Shown in pieces: positions 43,933 through 55,300 of a stretch of 64,000 nt of DNA. A program made the position numbers and the translations under genes. The notes beneath the pieces are model-generated. The model was not told the origin of the DNA and did no database searches. It saw only the letters and a list, made by a program, of their open reading frames with translations. Each line of letters opens with the position of its first letter. The stretch's first letter is position 1. Source of the DNA: Planctomycetota bacterium (GTDB taxonomy: Bacteria > Planctomycetota > UBA1135 > GCA-002686595); contig JADJQU010000001.1 in NCBI GenBank assembly GCA_016712565.1, forward strand, positions 682,001 through 746,000, given 5' to 3'.

Positions 43933-45856
43933 ATGCACAGAACCACCTACGACGAGCTGAAGCAGGCCGGCACACTGCCGTCGCCCACCCGTGTGGGGCT
44001 GGCCATCCTGCGCTTGACGCAGCGCGAGGACTTCGTGCTCGGCTACCTGGCGCGCGCCCTGCAGTCCGATCCCGCGCTCACGGGACGCCTGCTCAAGCTG
44101 GCCAACGCCAACTTGGCCCCCGGCGCCCGTCCGATCTGCAGCGTCGAGGAGGCGGCCATGGTGCTCTCCGTCGGCACCGTGCGCTCCGTGGCCCTGGGCT
44201 TCACCCTGATCAACGACCCGCCCCCCGGCGCGAAGACGGGGTTCGACCACGAGGACTACTGGTCGAACTCCCTGCTGCAGGCGGTGGCCGCGCGGCACCT
44301 GGCGGCCGAGCGCGGTGACGTGGAGCCGGCGTCCGCCTTCACCTGCGCCCTGGTGTCGGGCATCGGCCGCCTCGCCTTGGCCGCGGCCCACCCCGAGGAA
44401 TACGGTCGCGTGGTCGCCGCGGGAACCGCCTTGAGCTGCGGCGACTTCCTGGAGCTGGAGCGCAAGGAACTCGGCGTCGACCACGCCGAGCTGGCCCAGG
44501 GCATGCTCCGCGACTGGTGCCTTCCGGAGGAATGGGCCCATGCCGTCCAGGCCTTCGAGCGCCGGCTGGGCAGCGAGGCGGCACCCAGCGAGCGGGCCGC
44601 GGCCCTGGAACAGGTCCTGCGCGGCGCCGCCCAACTGGCCGCGGCCTTCCGGGAGAGCCAGGGGTTCCGCATCCAGGCCACGGCCACGGACCGCGGCGAC
44701 ACCACCTTCCTGTCGCGGGAACTCACCGTCTCGCCCGCGGCGGTGGTGCGCGTGCGCAACCGCATCGTCGCCGAGTGGAACGACTGGTCGCGGGCGCACC
44801 AGCCTCCGACCAAGGCCGACATCGTGAGTTCCCTGGCGGACACGGCGATCCAACGCCTGCAGCACACGACCCCGCGGCGGGGCATGAAGATCCTGGCCGT
44901 GGACGACGATCCGGTGTCCCTCAAGCTCCTGAGCCACCACCTGTCCTCGGACGGCCACCGCGTGACCCTGGCCGCGGACGGCACGGAAGCCCTGTCGCTG
45001 GCGCTCAAGCAACGGCCCCAGCTGATCGTCACCGATCTCTCCATGCCGGAAATGGACGGCCTGGAGCTGTGTCGGGCCCTGCGCGGCTCCACGGTCTGCG
45101 CCGACGCCTACGTCCTGGTGGTCACGGGCCACGACGAGGAAGCGCGCATCGTCGAGGCCTTCGACGCGGGAGCCGACGAATGCGTCAACAAGCCGTTCAA
45201 CCCCAAGATCCTGCTGGCGCGCGTGCGCGCGGGCCAGCGAATCATCGAGTTGCGCGAGCGCGCCGAGCACGACAAGCAGGAGCTCAACCGCCGCAACGCG
45301 CAGATGACGATCCTGAACCGCCAGCTCAAGACGGCGGCCATGACCGACGTGCTGACCGAGCTGCCCAACCGGCGCTACGCCATGCGACGCCTGGACGAGG
45401 AGGTGGCCGCGAGCCTGGCCGAGGGCGCGCCCCTGTCGGTGATCCTGCTGGACATCGACCACTTCAAGAGCGTCAACGACGGCTTCGGCCACGACGTGGG
45501 CGACCTCGTGCTGCGCGAGACCCGCGCGCGTGCTGCGGGCCTGCACCCGGCGCAACGAGGAAGTCTGCCGTCTGGGGGGCGAGGAGTTCCTGGTGATCGT
45601 GCCCCAGGCCACGCGCGAATCCAGCGCGCACTTCGCCGAGCGGCTGCGGGAAGCCGTGTCCGAGCTGGAATTCAATTTCGGCGCCAACCGGGCCGGCATC
45701 ACGGTCAGTCTGGGCGTGGCCGGCTTCGAGGACGGGGCGACCACCGTGGACGACCTGATCCGCATCGCCGACCGGCGCGCCTACCTGGCGAAGGCCCTGG
45801 GCCGCAACCGCGTCGTTTCGACCGGCGGCACGGATCCCCGGGCCGAAAGCGCCTGA
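43933..45856 (+). CDS. HDOD - receiver - GGDEF signalling protein, one frameshift
   Basis: The joined product of about 640 residues has an N-terminal HDOD domain (LPSPTRVGLAILRLTQ, LLKLANANLA, AMVLSVGTVRSVAL). A receiver domain follows (ILAVDDDP, the aspartate in IVTDLSMPEMDG, the lysine in CVNKPFNP). Last is a GGDEF diguanylate cyclase (TDVLTELPNRRYAM, LLDIDHFKSVND, RLGGEEFLVI). The GGEEF active-site loop is intact. The frame changes at CCC 45521-45523, where one C too many separates the HFKSVND half from the GGEEF half. Diguanylate cyclases make the second messenger c-di-GMP. The HPt gene lies just upstream. Confidence 0.85.
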
Positions 45857-45887
45857 GTTCTCCCCCGCGCGCCGAGGTCGCGCGGCC

Positions 45888-47736
45888 TCAGCGCACGAAG
45901 ACCGGGCTCGACCAGGCTTGGGCGCCGTCCTCCTGCACCACGCGGACGTAGACGAAATCCCCCGGACGCAGGTCCGGCAGCGTCCCGCCGACCTCCAAGT
46001 CCGGGGATCCCTCGCCCTGCGCTCAGTCCCGAATTGGGATTGTGGCCGCCCAGATGGGCCAATCCCGGGTGACCGTCGTGGGAATCGCCGCCGCCGAGGA
46101 ACCCCAGCCGCAGGGGCGAACGCGCGCCGTCCCGCGCGCTGTCCCGCAGCGCGTCGCGGGCGAAATGGCCGGGCACGGGCGCGTAGATGCGACGCCCCGC
46201 GTCGAGGGCCTCGCTGGTGCCGTGCACCGAGGAAATCTCGACCACCGGCTCCAGCTCCGGGTCGCTCTGGATGCTCCAGTCCAGGGCCACGGGCCCGCCC
46301 GCCACGTGGTGGGGGATCGTGAGCGCCAGCCTGCCGCGCAAGAGCTCCCACAGCTCCTGGGGCGTGTCGCTCCGGGGATCCAGTGCGCTGTGGAGCTCCG
46401 CGTCGTCCTCGAACCACAGCACGCAGCGATGGCCGTGGATCCAATCGGTGTACTCGTAGCCCGGCAGGGCCACGAACGAGCCCGGTCGATCGAAGCGGCC
46501 CGCCAGGGCCACCAGCTCGCGCCAGCGCTCCGGCCGCACGTCCAGGAACTCCATCCCCCAGTGGTCGTGGTCGGTCAGGGCCGCGGCGTCCAGCCCCGCC
46601 ACGTCGCGGGCGTAGGTCCAATAGTCCTCGGGCGTGCCGGTGCCGTCGGAGACCTGACTGTGGCCGTGGAGGTCCGCCCACAGGACCCGGGGCGCGGTGG
46701 CATGGACCACCAGGGGACCCACCAGGCACTCCAACTCGCCGCCGCCGTCGAGCACGGCCCTGGCGCGCCAGCGGAACGTGCCCTCCTCCATGGGCGTGCA
46801 GGAGAGTCGGGCGCGGGCGCCTTCCTCGGCGCAGAGCAGGATCGACTCGGGGAGGCCCAGGGAGGCGGGGGCGTCGGGGAAGGTCACGCGGGCGGAGTCC
46901 AGGACCCCGGCGTTGGCGCGCCCGTCGAGCAGGGCGAGCGTGAATTCTCCACGCTCCCCGGGTCGCAGCAGGGAGGGCGCCGTCACGCTGAGGATCGCCG
47001 CCGGGCCAGGCCCCACGTCCACGGCGGGCGAGTCGGCGATCAGGGCCCGCACGCCGTCGCCGTCGCCGTCCACGGCGATCCAAAAGCGCGAGCCGCGCTC
47101 GGCGAAGTCGTCCGCGCGAGCGCCGGGCTCCCCGGCCCCGTAGAGGAATTCCAGGGACTCGCCGGCGCCGAGCGCCCGGCCGCCCACGCGAACTTCGAGC
47201 AGCTGCCGGTCCAGGGTGCGCGGCGCGAGCTCCAAGCCCTGCGCCGAGCTGCTGACACGGGTGAAGCCCGGAGCCTCGGCGCGCTCCACCTGGGGCGTGC
47301 TCCAACCCCAGAAGGGGGAAACCTGCAGGTACACCGCGCCACCCACGGCCACGCCCAGGGGGCCCGCCGTGTAGCGGATGCGCCAGCGTCCGCTGCCGCC
47401 GGCGGAGGTCGTGACCGGGCCCGCCGGCCCCTCACCGCCCGATCCCAAGCCCAAGGACTCGGCGCGGGCGCTGCCGCCGCCGTCGGCCGCGTGGCGCACG
47501 GCGGCCAGGTCGGCCTGCAGCGTCTCCAGCACGTCGCGACGGGCCGTGCGCGGGAGTTGGGCGGGCGCCGGCCCCTTCGCATGCGGGGGGGGCGGCTCGG
47601 GCGGCGGCTCGTCGCGGGTGCAGGCGCTCCCGCCGGCCTGGACCGTCGCGGAGAAGAGCAGCGCGGCGCAGGTCCTACCCCACGTCGCGGCCGCGCCGGT
47701 GCGTGGCGTGCGCCCAGAGGAAGCCCAGACCGCCAT
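45888..47736 (-). CDS. exported PHP-domain (DUF3604-like) protein with damaged C-terminus
   Basis: The protein has an N-terminal hydrophobic segment with a lipobox-like GGSAC, about 280 residues of beta-rich sequence, then a PHP-type metal-dependent phosphoesterase domain (VLWADLHGHSQVSDGTGTPEDYWTYARDVAG, ALTDHDHWGM, LTIPHHVAG, GGGDSHDGHPG). DUF3604 proteins share this layout. After HNPNSG the frame is lost. The sensible C-terminus (SPDLEVGGTLPDLRPGDFV...) lies in another frame and ends at 45888. About 50-60 residues usual in the family seem missing in between, so a deletion as well as a frame change is suspected at about 46010-46040. Its start overlaps the end of the glycosyltransferase gene. 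Confidence 0.65.
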
Positions 47737-48685
47737 AGAGATAGTAGAACAGGTGCAGCGGCAAGGCGGAAAGCAGGAACAGGGGGCCGCGGAGGCCCAG
47801 GAGCAGGCCGTAGAAACCGCGGTTGATCCACAGGACCGGCGCCAGGAGCACCAGCGGCGCGACCCAGGGGATCCAACGGCCGGTCAGGTGCGCCGCGTAG
47901 AGCGCGCAGGGCAGCGAGGCCAAGGCCAGGAACACCAGGGCCACGCACAGCTTCTGGGCTCGCGCGAGATTGAGATCGCCCCCGGTTCCGGGCCGCTCGA
48001 TCAGCAGGTGCGTCCAGGGGATCGCGCGGCAGGTGACGTCCACGCGCACCATTTCCTTGAGCCGCCAGCGCTTGAGGTGCTTCACCTGGATCGCCGGCTC
48101 CAGCCGAATGCGGTGGCCCGCGGCGCACAAGCGCATGCCGAGCTCGATGTCCTCGATGGAGGGCCGGTGGAAGCGTTCGTCGTAGCCTCCCAGGTCCAGG
48201 AACTTCTGCCGCCGCACCGCGCCGCAACCCGCCCAGAAGGTGCTGGCCTCCCGAGGCCCGGTCTGGTGCACGTGGTGGTGCAGCAGGTTCCGGTAGGTGC
48301 TCACCACGCCGCGGTCGTCGGGCTCGCTGTCGTAGGAGCCGAAGCAGGCATCCACTTCGGGCTCGCGCACGAGCACCCGCGCCAGGTCCTCGATCGTGGT
48401 GGGCGTCACGAGCACGTCGGAGTCGATGAAGGCCACCAGCGAGCCCGTCGCACGGCGCGCGCCGGCGTTGCGCGCCACGGCGGGGCCGCCGTTGCGTTCC
48501 AGGCGCAGGTATCCGTCGCCCGCGCGTCGCATGTGGGTGATGGCGGCCGCGTCGGTGCTGGCGTCGTCCACCACGATCAGTTCGAAGGGCACCGTGGAGC
48601 GTCCCAGGGCGTCCAGGCAACGCGCCAGCTGTCCCGGGTTGTTGAACGCGGGGACCACGACGGAAATCGTGGGCAGCGCCGGCAC
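47675..48685 (-). CDS. family 2 glycosyltransferase, membrane-bound
   Basis: The 336-residue protein has a GT-A fold start (ISVVVPAFNNPGQLARCLDAL, VVDDASTD), the metal-binding FIDSDVLV (DXD) and the acceptor-side FWAGCGAVRR and SIEDIELGMRL (ED motif). The C-terminal 100 residues contain two to three membrane segments (LCVALVFLALASLPCALYAA, WVAPLVLLAPVLWI). Such enzymes transfer sugars to lipid carriers or surface glycans. The PHP-domain gene overlaps its end by about 60 nt. The start at GTG 48685 is a best guess, since no ATG exists near the conserved core in this frame. Confidence 0.78.
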   Translation of the reverse strand: MPALPTISVVVPAFNNPGQLARCLDALGRSTVPFELIVVDDASTDAAAITHMRRAGDGYLRLERNGGPAVARNAGARRATGSLVAFIDSDVLVTPTTIEDLARVLVREPEVDACFGSYDSEPDDRGVVSTYRNLLHHHVHQTGPREASTFWAGCGAVRRQKFLDLGGYDERFHRPSIEDIELGMRLCAAGHRIRLEPAIQVKHLKRWRLKEMVRVDVTCRAIPWTHLLIERPGTGGDLNLARAQKLCVALVFLALASLPCALYAAHLTGRWIPWVAPLVLLAPVLWINRGFYGLLLGLRGPLFLLSALPLHLFYYLYGGLGFLWAHATHRRGRDVG

Positions 48686-48938
48686 CGCGGGCGCGGTGGG
48701 CGGGCGGCCCGAGGCCGTGGCGGAGTCCTGGCCCGGGCCATGGGGCGAGCTGTGGGGCGGCGGCAAGCGGGGAGGCGTCGTTGGGGGGGCGGGGACCCGG
48801 CGGACCCGATTGTGGGGACGCCGATTGCAGATCGTGTGCCGCGTGAGTCTAAATGGAGCCGATATCCCCCTGCCTTCCGAAACAGGGCCTGACCCGAACA
48901 CCCCCTGGCTCGGGCCCCCCCGCGGCCCACCACGATCC

Positions 48939-50316
48939 ATGCACGCCCGCACGCTCCTCCTTTGCGCCCCCGCGCTGCTCGCCGCGGCCCTGTGGGCGCA
49001 ACAGGACCCGGACGTGCCGCCCGCCCGCCGGGGGCGCGACTGGAACGCCATCCTGGGCCGCACCCAGGCCGTCTGGCCCAACCCGCGGCCCGCGGTGGTC
49101 TGGCTGGAGGACCTTGCGCGAGCCAAGGCCGTCGCCGCCCGCGAGGGCCGGCCGCTCTTCGTGGTGATGCGCTGCCTGCCGTGCAAGCAATGCGCCGACT
49201 TCGACGCCGCGGTCCTGGAAGGCGGGGGCGCGCTCCAGCCGCTCCTGGCCCAGTTCGTCTGCGTCCGGCTCACCAGCGTGCAGTCGGTGGACCTGAGGCA
49301 GTTCCCCATGCCGGTGCTGCAGGACCTGGACCTCTCCTGGTGGGGCTGGTTCCTGTCGCCCGAGGGCATGATCTACGGCGTGTTCGGCGGCAAGGACGAG
49401 CGCGGCGACTCGACGCGCATTTCTCCCGCGGCCCTGGCGGCGACCCTCAAGCGCGTGCTCGACCACCACTTCGACCCGCGGCGCGCCGACTGGAACGTGG
49501 ACATCGCCCCTTCCCCGGGCGAGAAGCCTCTCACGCCCTTCGGACTGCCGGGGTTCCCGTCCTGGGCGAGGAAGTTCGCCGACCTGCACCCCGTCCAGTG
49601 CCTGCACTGCCACCAGGTGGCGGAGATCCTGCGCCAGCCGGCCCTGGACGCCAAGCGCTTCGACAAGGTCCGGGACCTGTCGCTGTGGCCCTATCCGGAG
49701 AATGTGGGCCTGGAGCTTCTGAGGGACGACGGCCTCCTGGTGAACGAGGTCCGCGAGGGGAGTCCGGCCGCCACGCTGGGCCTGAAGAAGGGAGATCGAC
49801 TGGGCGCCGCCGGGCCGAAGAAGCTCTTCAGCCAGGCTGACTTCCGCGCCGTGTTGAATCAGGTGCCCGCCTCCGGAGGGGAACTCGTCCTGCGCTGGAG
49901 ACGCGAGCGCCAGGTCCTGGAGGGCACGCTGGTGCTCGCCGAGGGCTGGAAGAAGGTCAACCTGTCCTGGCGCCAGTCCGTGGCCGACGGCAACGTGGGC
50001 GCGCACCCGGGCTTTGCCTGGCCCAATCCCGTGGGAGCCGAGGACCGCAAGCGCCTGAACGTGCCGCCCAAGACGATGGCGGTGCGGCCCTATCTTCCCA
50101 AGGGGACCCAGGTGGAACGCCCAGCGGGCCGGCCTGAACAGCGGCGACATCGTCGTGGCCGTCAGCGGCGAATCGCCCGACCTCTCGGGGCGCGAGTTCC
50201 TGGTCTGGTTCCGCACGCGTTTCGAGCCCGGCGACAGGGTGCGCCTCTCCCTGAAGAACCAGAAGGGCGAGTCGCGCGAGATCGAGTACCTGCTCGACGC
50301 CCGGGGAAGGCCCTAG
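48939..50316 (+). CDS. exported thioredoxin-like / PDZ protein, one frameshift
   Basis: The product of about 458 residues has a signal peptide (TLLLCAPALLAAALWAQQ). A thioredoxin-like domain follows with CLPCKQC instead of CXXC, then a single CLHCH heme-binding motif. Two PDZ-like domains complete it (VREGSPAATLGLKKGDRL and RAGLNSGDIVVAVSG). The frame breaks at about 50105-50118 (one base too many or two too few), and the second PDZ domain continues in the new frame to a TAG at 50314. It is convergent with the sulfatase-fold gene. A role in periplasmic redox or protein quality control is likely but not shown. Confidence 0.65.
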
Positions 50317-50338
50317 CCCGGAGCGTGGGCCCCCTGAT

Positions 50339-52285
50339 TCAGTAGCCGATCGACTGCAGGGCCCGGCGCACTTCGGCGGAGATCGGCGGCGATCGCAAGG
50401 GCACCGCCGTGGCCGCGCGCCACAGCTCCAGATGGGCTTTCATTTCCCGCAGGGGGGCGGCCTGGTCCTCCGGGGGCCGCGAGACGAATTCCTGGGCCAT
50501 GTCCCGGGTCTCCTTCGGGTCCTGACCCAGGTCGTAGAGTTCGAAACGCTCCGGCACGCGCACGCTGTCGAACCAGTGGTCGGAGGTCCAGATCCACTTG
50601 TGGCCCTGGGAGCGCAGGGAGAGGAGCCGGCCGTCGAGGTCGTACCCCGAGAGCTCGCCCGACAGCTCCCCGACGGCGAAGGAGGGCCGCGGCGCGGCCT
50701 CGCTTCCGGAGAGAGTGTCCACCAGGGACGCGCCGGCCAGACCCTGGGGCGGCTCGAGGCCCAGCACGTCGAGCACCGTCGGCGTCAGGTCCAGGAGGCG
50801 CACCTGCTGGCCCACGCGGGTGCCGCCGTGCTCTCCGCGGGGGAAGCGCACCAGGAGCGGCACCGAGAGTTCGCCGTCGTAGAGGTAGGTGCCGTGGTCG
50901 AACCAGTAGCCGTGCTCCCCCAGGCCTTCGCCGTGGTCGGCGGTGAGCACCACGAGCGTGTCCTCGTACAGGCCGCGCTCCCGCAGGGCGCCGAGGAGCC
51001 GCGCGAGCTGCGCGTCCACGTAGCTGATTTCGCCCCGGTACAGGGCGTGCATGCGCGCCACCTCGCGCGGGTCGTCCACGAGCTTGCGTCGCTCGGGCGT
51101 TCCGAGCCTGTACCAGTTGCTTCCCGCGCCGGCCCGCGCGCCCTCGTCGTGCAGGGCCGCGAATTCGTCGGGCGGCTCGTAGGGGCAGTGGGGATCGAAG
51201 AAGTGGGTCCAGAGGAAGAACGGCCGCCCCGCGTCGCGCTGCTCGAGCCAACGCAGCGCCGAGTCCACGGTCTCGACCGCGGGGCGGTCCATGCGCATCA
51301 CGCGCACGCCCCGGCCGCCGGCCACCTGGATCGCCACGCGGAACACCCGCAGGCGGGCGGCGGCCTCTGGCAGCCAGCGCCAGGCCATGAAATCGTCGTC
51401 GTAGTATTCGAAGCGCGGCGCCAGCCCCACGGCCTCGTGCTTGAGCGTGAAGCCCGAGACCACGCCCGCCGTCTGGTAGCCCTCGGCCGCCAGGAACTCC
51501 GGCAGCGTGGGCACTCCGTGGGCGATGGGGATGGCGTTTCGCCGTGCCCCGTGGTCGTCGGGGTACAGCCCGGTCAGCATCGTGGTGTGGGAGGGCCCCG
51601 TGGTGTTGGCCTGGCTCGTGGCATCCTCGAAGCGCACCGATTCGAGGGCCAGGGCGTCGATCGCGGGCGTCTTGGCGTCCGGCGCGCCGTAACAGCCCAC
51701 GTGGTCGCGCCGCAGGGTGTCGATGGTCACCAGGAGGACGTTGGGTCCGGTGCGGGTGGGCGTGCCCTGGGCCGGCGCGCCGGAGCTGCGTCCGCCGCGC
51801 ACGAGGAACGTCGTGCCCCCGACGAGCAGCGCGAGCGCTCCCAGGAGCAGCCAGGGCAGCGGTCGGGTCGCGCGCCCCATCCAGGCCAGGAGCTCGCGCA
51901 ACACCAACGCCCCCAGGGTGCAGCACAGGGCGGCGGGCACCAGGAAGGCCGCGCCCACCGAGGACAGCAGCACGAAGCTCGCCACGGCGGCGAAGGTGCC
52001 GACGCCCGCGCAGGTGGAGGCGCTCGCCGCGAGGAACGTGGGCCGCCGCCAGAGGATCCAGGCCGCCGTGTCGCACAACAGGCCCAGCAGCAGTCCCAGG
52101 AGAGCGTAGGCGGCGAGGCCCGCGAGCACCACGCCCAGGGCGTGGGTGTTGTAACGGGGTGCGCCCTCCAGCAGCAGTCGCGCGATTTCCAGGCCGCCCA
52201 CGGCGGCGCTGAAGGCAGCACCGAGCCGCGCCGCGCGCCACAGCGAAGGGGCCAGCTGCTCGGCTTCGATTTGGGGTGCGTCCAT
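50339..52285 (-). CDS. sulfatase-fold membrane enzyme lacking the formylglycine cysteine
   Basis: The 648-residue protein has about five N-terminal membrane segments (to about residue 165) and an external alkaline-phosphatase-superfamily domain (NVLLVTIDTLRRDHVGCYG, FFLWTHFFDPHCPYEPP, LTADHGEGLGEHG). Sulfatases need CXPXR or SXPXR to form formylglycine; here the site reads NTTGPSHTTMLTG, so threonine replaces the cysteine. Threonine is the nucleophile in lipoteichoic-acid-synthase-like and phosphoethanolamine-transferase-like members, which also have N-terminal membrane helices, so a phosphotransfer or phosphodiesterase role is as likely as sulfate removal. TAAGCT lies 7 nt before the ATG. 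It is divergent from the FG-GAP gene. Confidence 0.78.
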   Translation of the reverse strand: MDAPQIEAEQLAPSLWRAARLGAAFSAAVGGLEIARLLLEGAPRYNTHALGVVLAGLAAYALLGLLLGLLCDTAAWILWRRPTFLAASASTCAGVGTFAAVASFVLLSSVGAAFLVPAALCCTLGALVLRELLAWMGRATRPLPWLLLGALALLVGGTTFLVRGGRSSGAPAQGTPTRTGPNVLLVTIDTLRRDHVGCYGAPDAKTPAIDALALESVRFEDATSQANTTGPSHTTMLTGLYPDDHGARRNAIPIAHGVPTLPEFLAAEGYQTAGVVSGFTLKHEAVGLAPRFEYYDDDFMAWRWLPEAAARLRVFRVAIQVAGGRGVRVMRMDRPAVETVDSALRWLEQRDAGRPFFLWTHFFDPHCPYEPPDEFAALHDEGARAGAGSNWYRLGTPERRKLVDDPREVARMHALYRGEISYVDAQLARLLGALRERGLYEDTLVVLTADHGEGLGEHGYWFDHGTYLYDGELSVPLLVRFPRGEHGGTRVGQQVRLLDLTPTVLDVLGLEPPQGLAGASLVDTLSGSEAAPRPSFAVGELSGELSGYDLDGRLLSLRSQGHKWIWTSDHWFDSVRVPERFELYDLGQDPKETRDMAQEFVSRPPEDQAAPLREMKAHLELWRAATAVPLRSPPISAEVRRALQSIGY

Positions 52286-52292
52286 CGGCCTG

Positions 52293-52298
52293 AGCTTA
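52293..52298 (-). promoter_or_regulatory. -10-like hexamer of the sulfatase-fold gene
   Basis: TAAGCT on the minus strand ends 7 nt before the ATG at 52285, with no Shine-Dalgarno sequence between. Confidence 0.42.
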
Positions 52299-52369
52299 TC
52301 GGTTGGCGGCGCCGACTTCCGGCGTTCCGGTCCCGAGCCCGCCGGGGGACGCGCCGCGGCGGCGCGTGC

Positions 52370-52375
52370 TAGGAT
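52370..52375 (+). promoter_or_regulatory. -10-like hexamer of the FG-GAP gene
   Basis: TAGGAT, preceded by TGC (an extended -10 form), ends 6 nt before the ATG at 52382. Transcription would begin almost at the start codon. Confidence 0.45.
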
Positions 52376-52381
52376 CCTCCC

Positions 52382-55300
52382 ATGCCTTCTCGGTCCCGTC
52401 CCCGAGAAATCACGGGCGGCTCTTCGCGGCCGGCGGCGTGGTTGTTCGGATGCTCCCTCGGCCTTCCGATTCCGGCGTTCCAGGAGCCCAAGCCTGCCCC
52501 GACGCCGCCCGTCCAAGCCGGGCAGGTCCCCGCGGGCGAGGTCAGTCCGCTCCCCGGTTCGCCCGCGCTGCCCCGGGATCCGCTGCTGGCCGAGAAGTAC
52601 GACTTCCGCGATTCGGCCCGGGACACGCCCTGGGTCAGCGAGGTCGCCAATGAGCTGTCGGGCAAACAGCTCTCGGCCCTGGGTGCCGTGCTGGAGCATG
52701 CCGAGGAACACGCGCTCTCGGCCGAATCCCTGGCGGCCCTGGCCGTCGACGAAGTGCGATTCACGCCTCTGCGCCCGGCCGTCCAGGAGCAAATGGGTTC
52801 GAGCCCCGCGGCCGTGGTCACCCGTGCGCGGGGCCTGATGGAGGAGACGACGCTCGAGGGGCGCGGGGCCCTGGCTCTCTCTCTCGCCTCCCTGGTGGAG
52901 CCCTTCCGAGGCGGGGCCCACGCCAAGTTCAAGGTCGTCGAGGTGCGCCTCGCGGAACCGGATTCCGCGGCGAGCTTCGAGACCATCGTGTACGCCCTGA
53001 TCGACGGCCACGGCGAGACGAGCGAGCTGCAGATCAACGCCACCTGGCGCATCCAATGGCGGCGGCCGTCCGACCAGGCGCCGCCGCGCATCGTCGCCCT
53101 CGCGGTGCTGGCCCACGAGGAGTGCCTGGGGGGGCTTCCCGGCGCGACCCTGTTCCAGGACGTGACTCAAGCGGCCCTGGGCACCACCGAAGCGTGGCAA
53201 CGTCAGTTCACCAAGGGCCTCGACCGCTGGGCGGGCGAGTTGGACGCTTCCCTGGGCGGCGCCATCGTGGGCCACGAGGGGTTGGCCCTGGGCGACTTCG
53301 ACGGCGACGGCCTCGACGATCTCTACGTGTGTCAATCGGGCGGCCTGCCCAACCGACTGCTGCGCCACCTTCCCGACGGAACGCTCGTCGACGTTTCGGC
53401 CCGGACCGGCGTCGACTTCCTCGACACCACCCGCAGCGCCCTGTTTCTGGACCTCGACAACGACGGCGACCAGGATCTGGTGCTCGCCATGGACCCCTGG
53501 ATCGTGGTGCTGGCCAATTCGGGCCCGAAACCCTCCGATTCGCTGCCGGCCTTCGCGATCGCCGCCAAACTCCCCGGACCGTCGGTGACTTCGCTGGCCT
53601 CCGCGGACGTGGACCGCGACGGCGACCTGGACCTGTACGCCTGCGGCTACATGCTCCCGGACCGGCACGAAACGACGCCGGTTCCCTACCACGACGCCAA
53701 CAACGGCAAGCCGAATCTGTTCTACCGGAACGAGACCCGCGAACCGGGCAAGTTCGAGTTCGTGGACGCCACCGTGGAGAGCGGACTCGACCAGAACAAC
53801 CGGCGCTTCAGCTTCGCCGCCAGCTTCGAGGACTACGACGACGACGGCGACCAGGACCTGTACGTGGCCAACGACTTCGGCCGCAACAACCTGTACCGCA
53901 ATGACGGCGGCAAGTTCACGGACGTGGCGGGCACGGCGGGCGTGGAGGACATCGCCGCGGGCATGGGCGTCACCTGGGCCGACTACGACGGCGACGGGCG
54001 CATGGACCTGTACGTCAGCAACATGTTCAGCTCCGCGGGCGAGCGCATCACCTACCAGCGCAACTTCCGGCCCGAGTTCGATGCCTCCACGCGCGCGCTG
54101 TTCCAGCGCCACGCCCGCGGCAATTCGCTGTTCAGGAACCTGGGGGACGGCACGTTCGAGGATGTCTCCATGGAGAGCGGCACCACCATGGGCCGCTGGG
54201 CCTGGGGCGCCAAGTTCGTGGACTTCGACAACGACGGCCGGCCCGACCTCTTCGTGCCCAACGGCTTCGTCACCGGAGAAGATCCAGCGGACTTGTGAAG
54301 CTTCTTCTGGCGGCAGGTCGTGTCGCATTCACCGATGGAAGGGGCCGTGCCGGCCACGGATCCGGAGCGCGCCAACTACGAGGCGGGCTGGGTCGCGGTG
54401 CACCGCATGATCCGCGAGGGCATGTCCTGGAGTGGTCGCGAGCGCAAGGTGGCCTTCCTCAACCTGGGCGGGGGTTCCTTCGCGCAGGTTTCCTCGGTCC
54501 TGGGCCTGTCGTTCCCTGACGACGGCCGGGCCGTGGCCGCCGTGGACTGGGATTTCGACGGCGACACGGACCTGTGGTTCGCCAATCGCACGGCACCGCG
54601 CGTGCGGCTGATGCGGAACGAGCTGCCGGCCGCCCCCGAGGGCGCGGGCTTCCTGGGCTTGCGCCTGATCGGGCTTGGAGTGCGGGATGCCATCGGCGCG
54701 CGGGTGGAGGTGGAGTTGGGCGGCGACCAGCCGCGGCGACTGATCCAACGCTGCGGGCGGGAGAGGGCTACCTGTCCCAGTCCAGCAAGGTGTTGCTGTT
54801 CGGTCTCGGCGCCGGCCCCGAGATCGCCAGCCTGAGCGTGCGCTGGCCCGATGGGACGCTGGAGCGATTCAGCGGCGCGCACCCGCGGCGTTGGTTCACC
54901 CTGCGTCAGGGCACCGGGCACGTGGAGGATTGGTCCGTCCCGAAGTCCACGGTCCCCCTGACCCCGGCGTCACCGGTCCTGGCTCCGGCCTCCTCCGTGG
55001 CCCACGTGGCCCTGGCCGCCCGCGTGCCCCTGCCGGAGCTGGAATTCACCGATCTGGCGGGGGCCCCCTTCAACCTAGCCCAGCCGGCCGAGGGCGCCGA
55101 GCCGTTCGCCGTGCTCCTGTGGGCGTCCTGGTGCGCGCCCTGCGTGGCGGAGTTGCGGGAACTCTCCCAGGCCCGCGCAGCCGTGGAGCGGACCGGCGTG
55201 CGCCTGGTGGCCGTCAACGTGGATGAAGCGCGGGATCGCCCCAAGGCGGCCAAGCTCCTGGCGGACCTGGGCTGGCCCTTCGCGTCGCTCTATGCGGACG

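Noticed and set aside
46042..47826. A 594-codon plus-strand frame
   Set aside because: It is antisense to the PHP-domain protein, whose metal-binding motifs are on the minus strand.
54296..54330. TGA as a selenocysteine codon
   Set aside because: The family position is not a catalytic cysteine as far as I can judge, and no convincing stem-loop of the bacterial SECIS type follows. Error or nonsense mutation is simpler.
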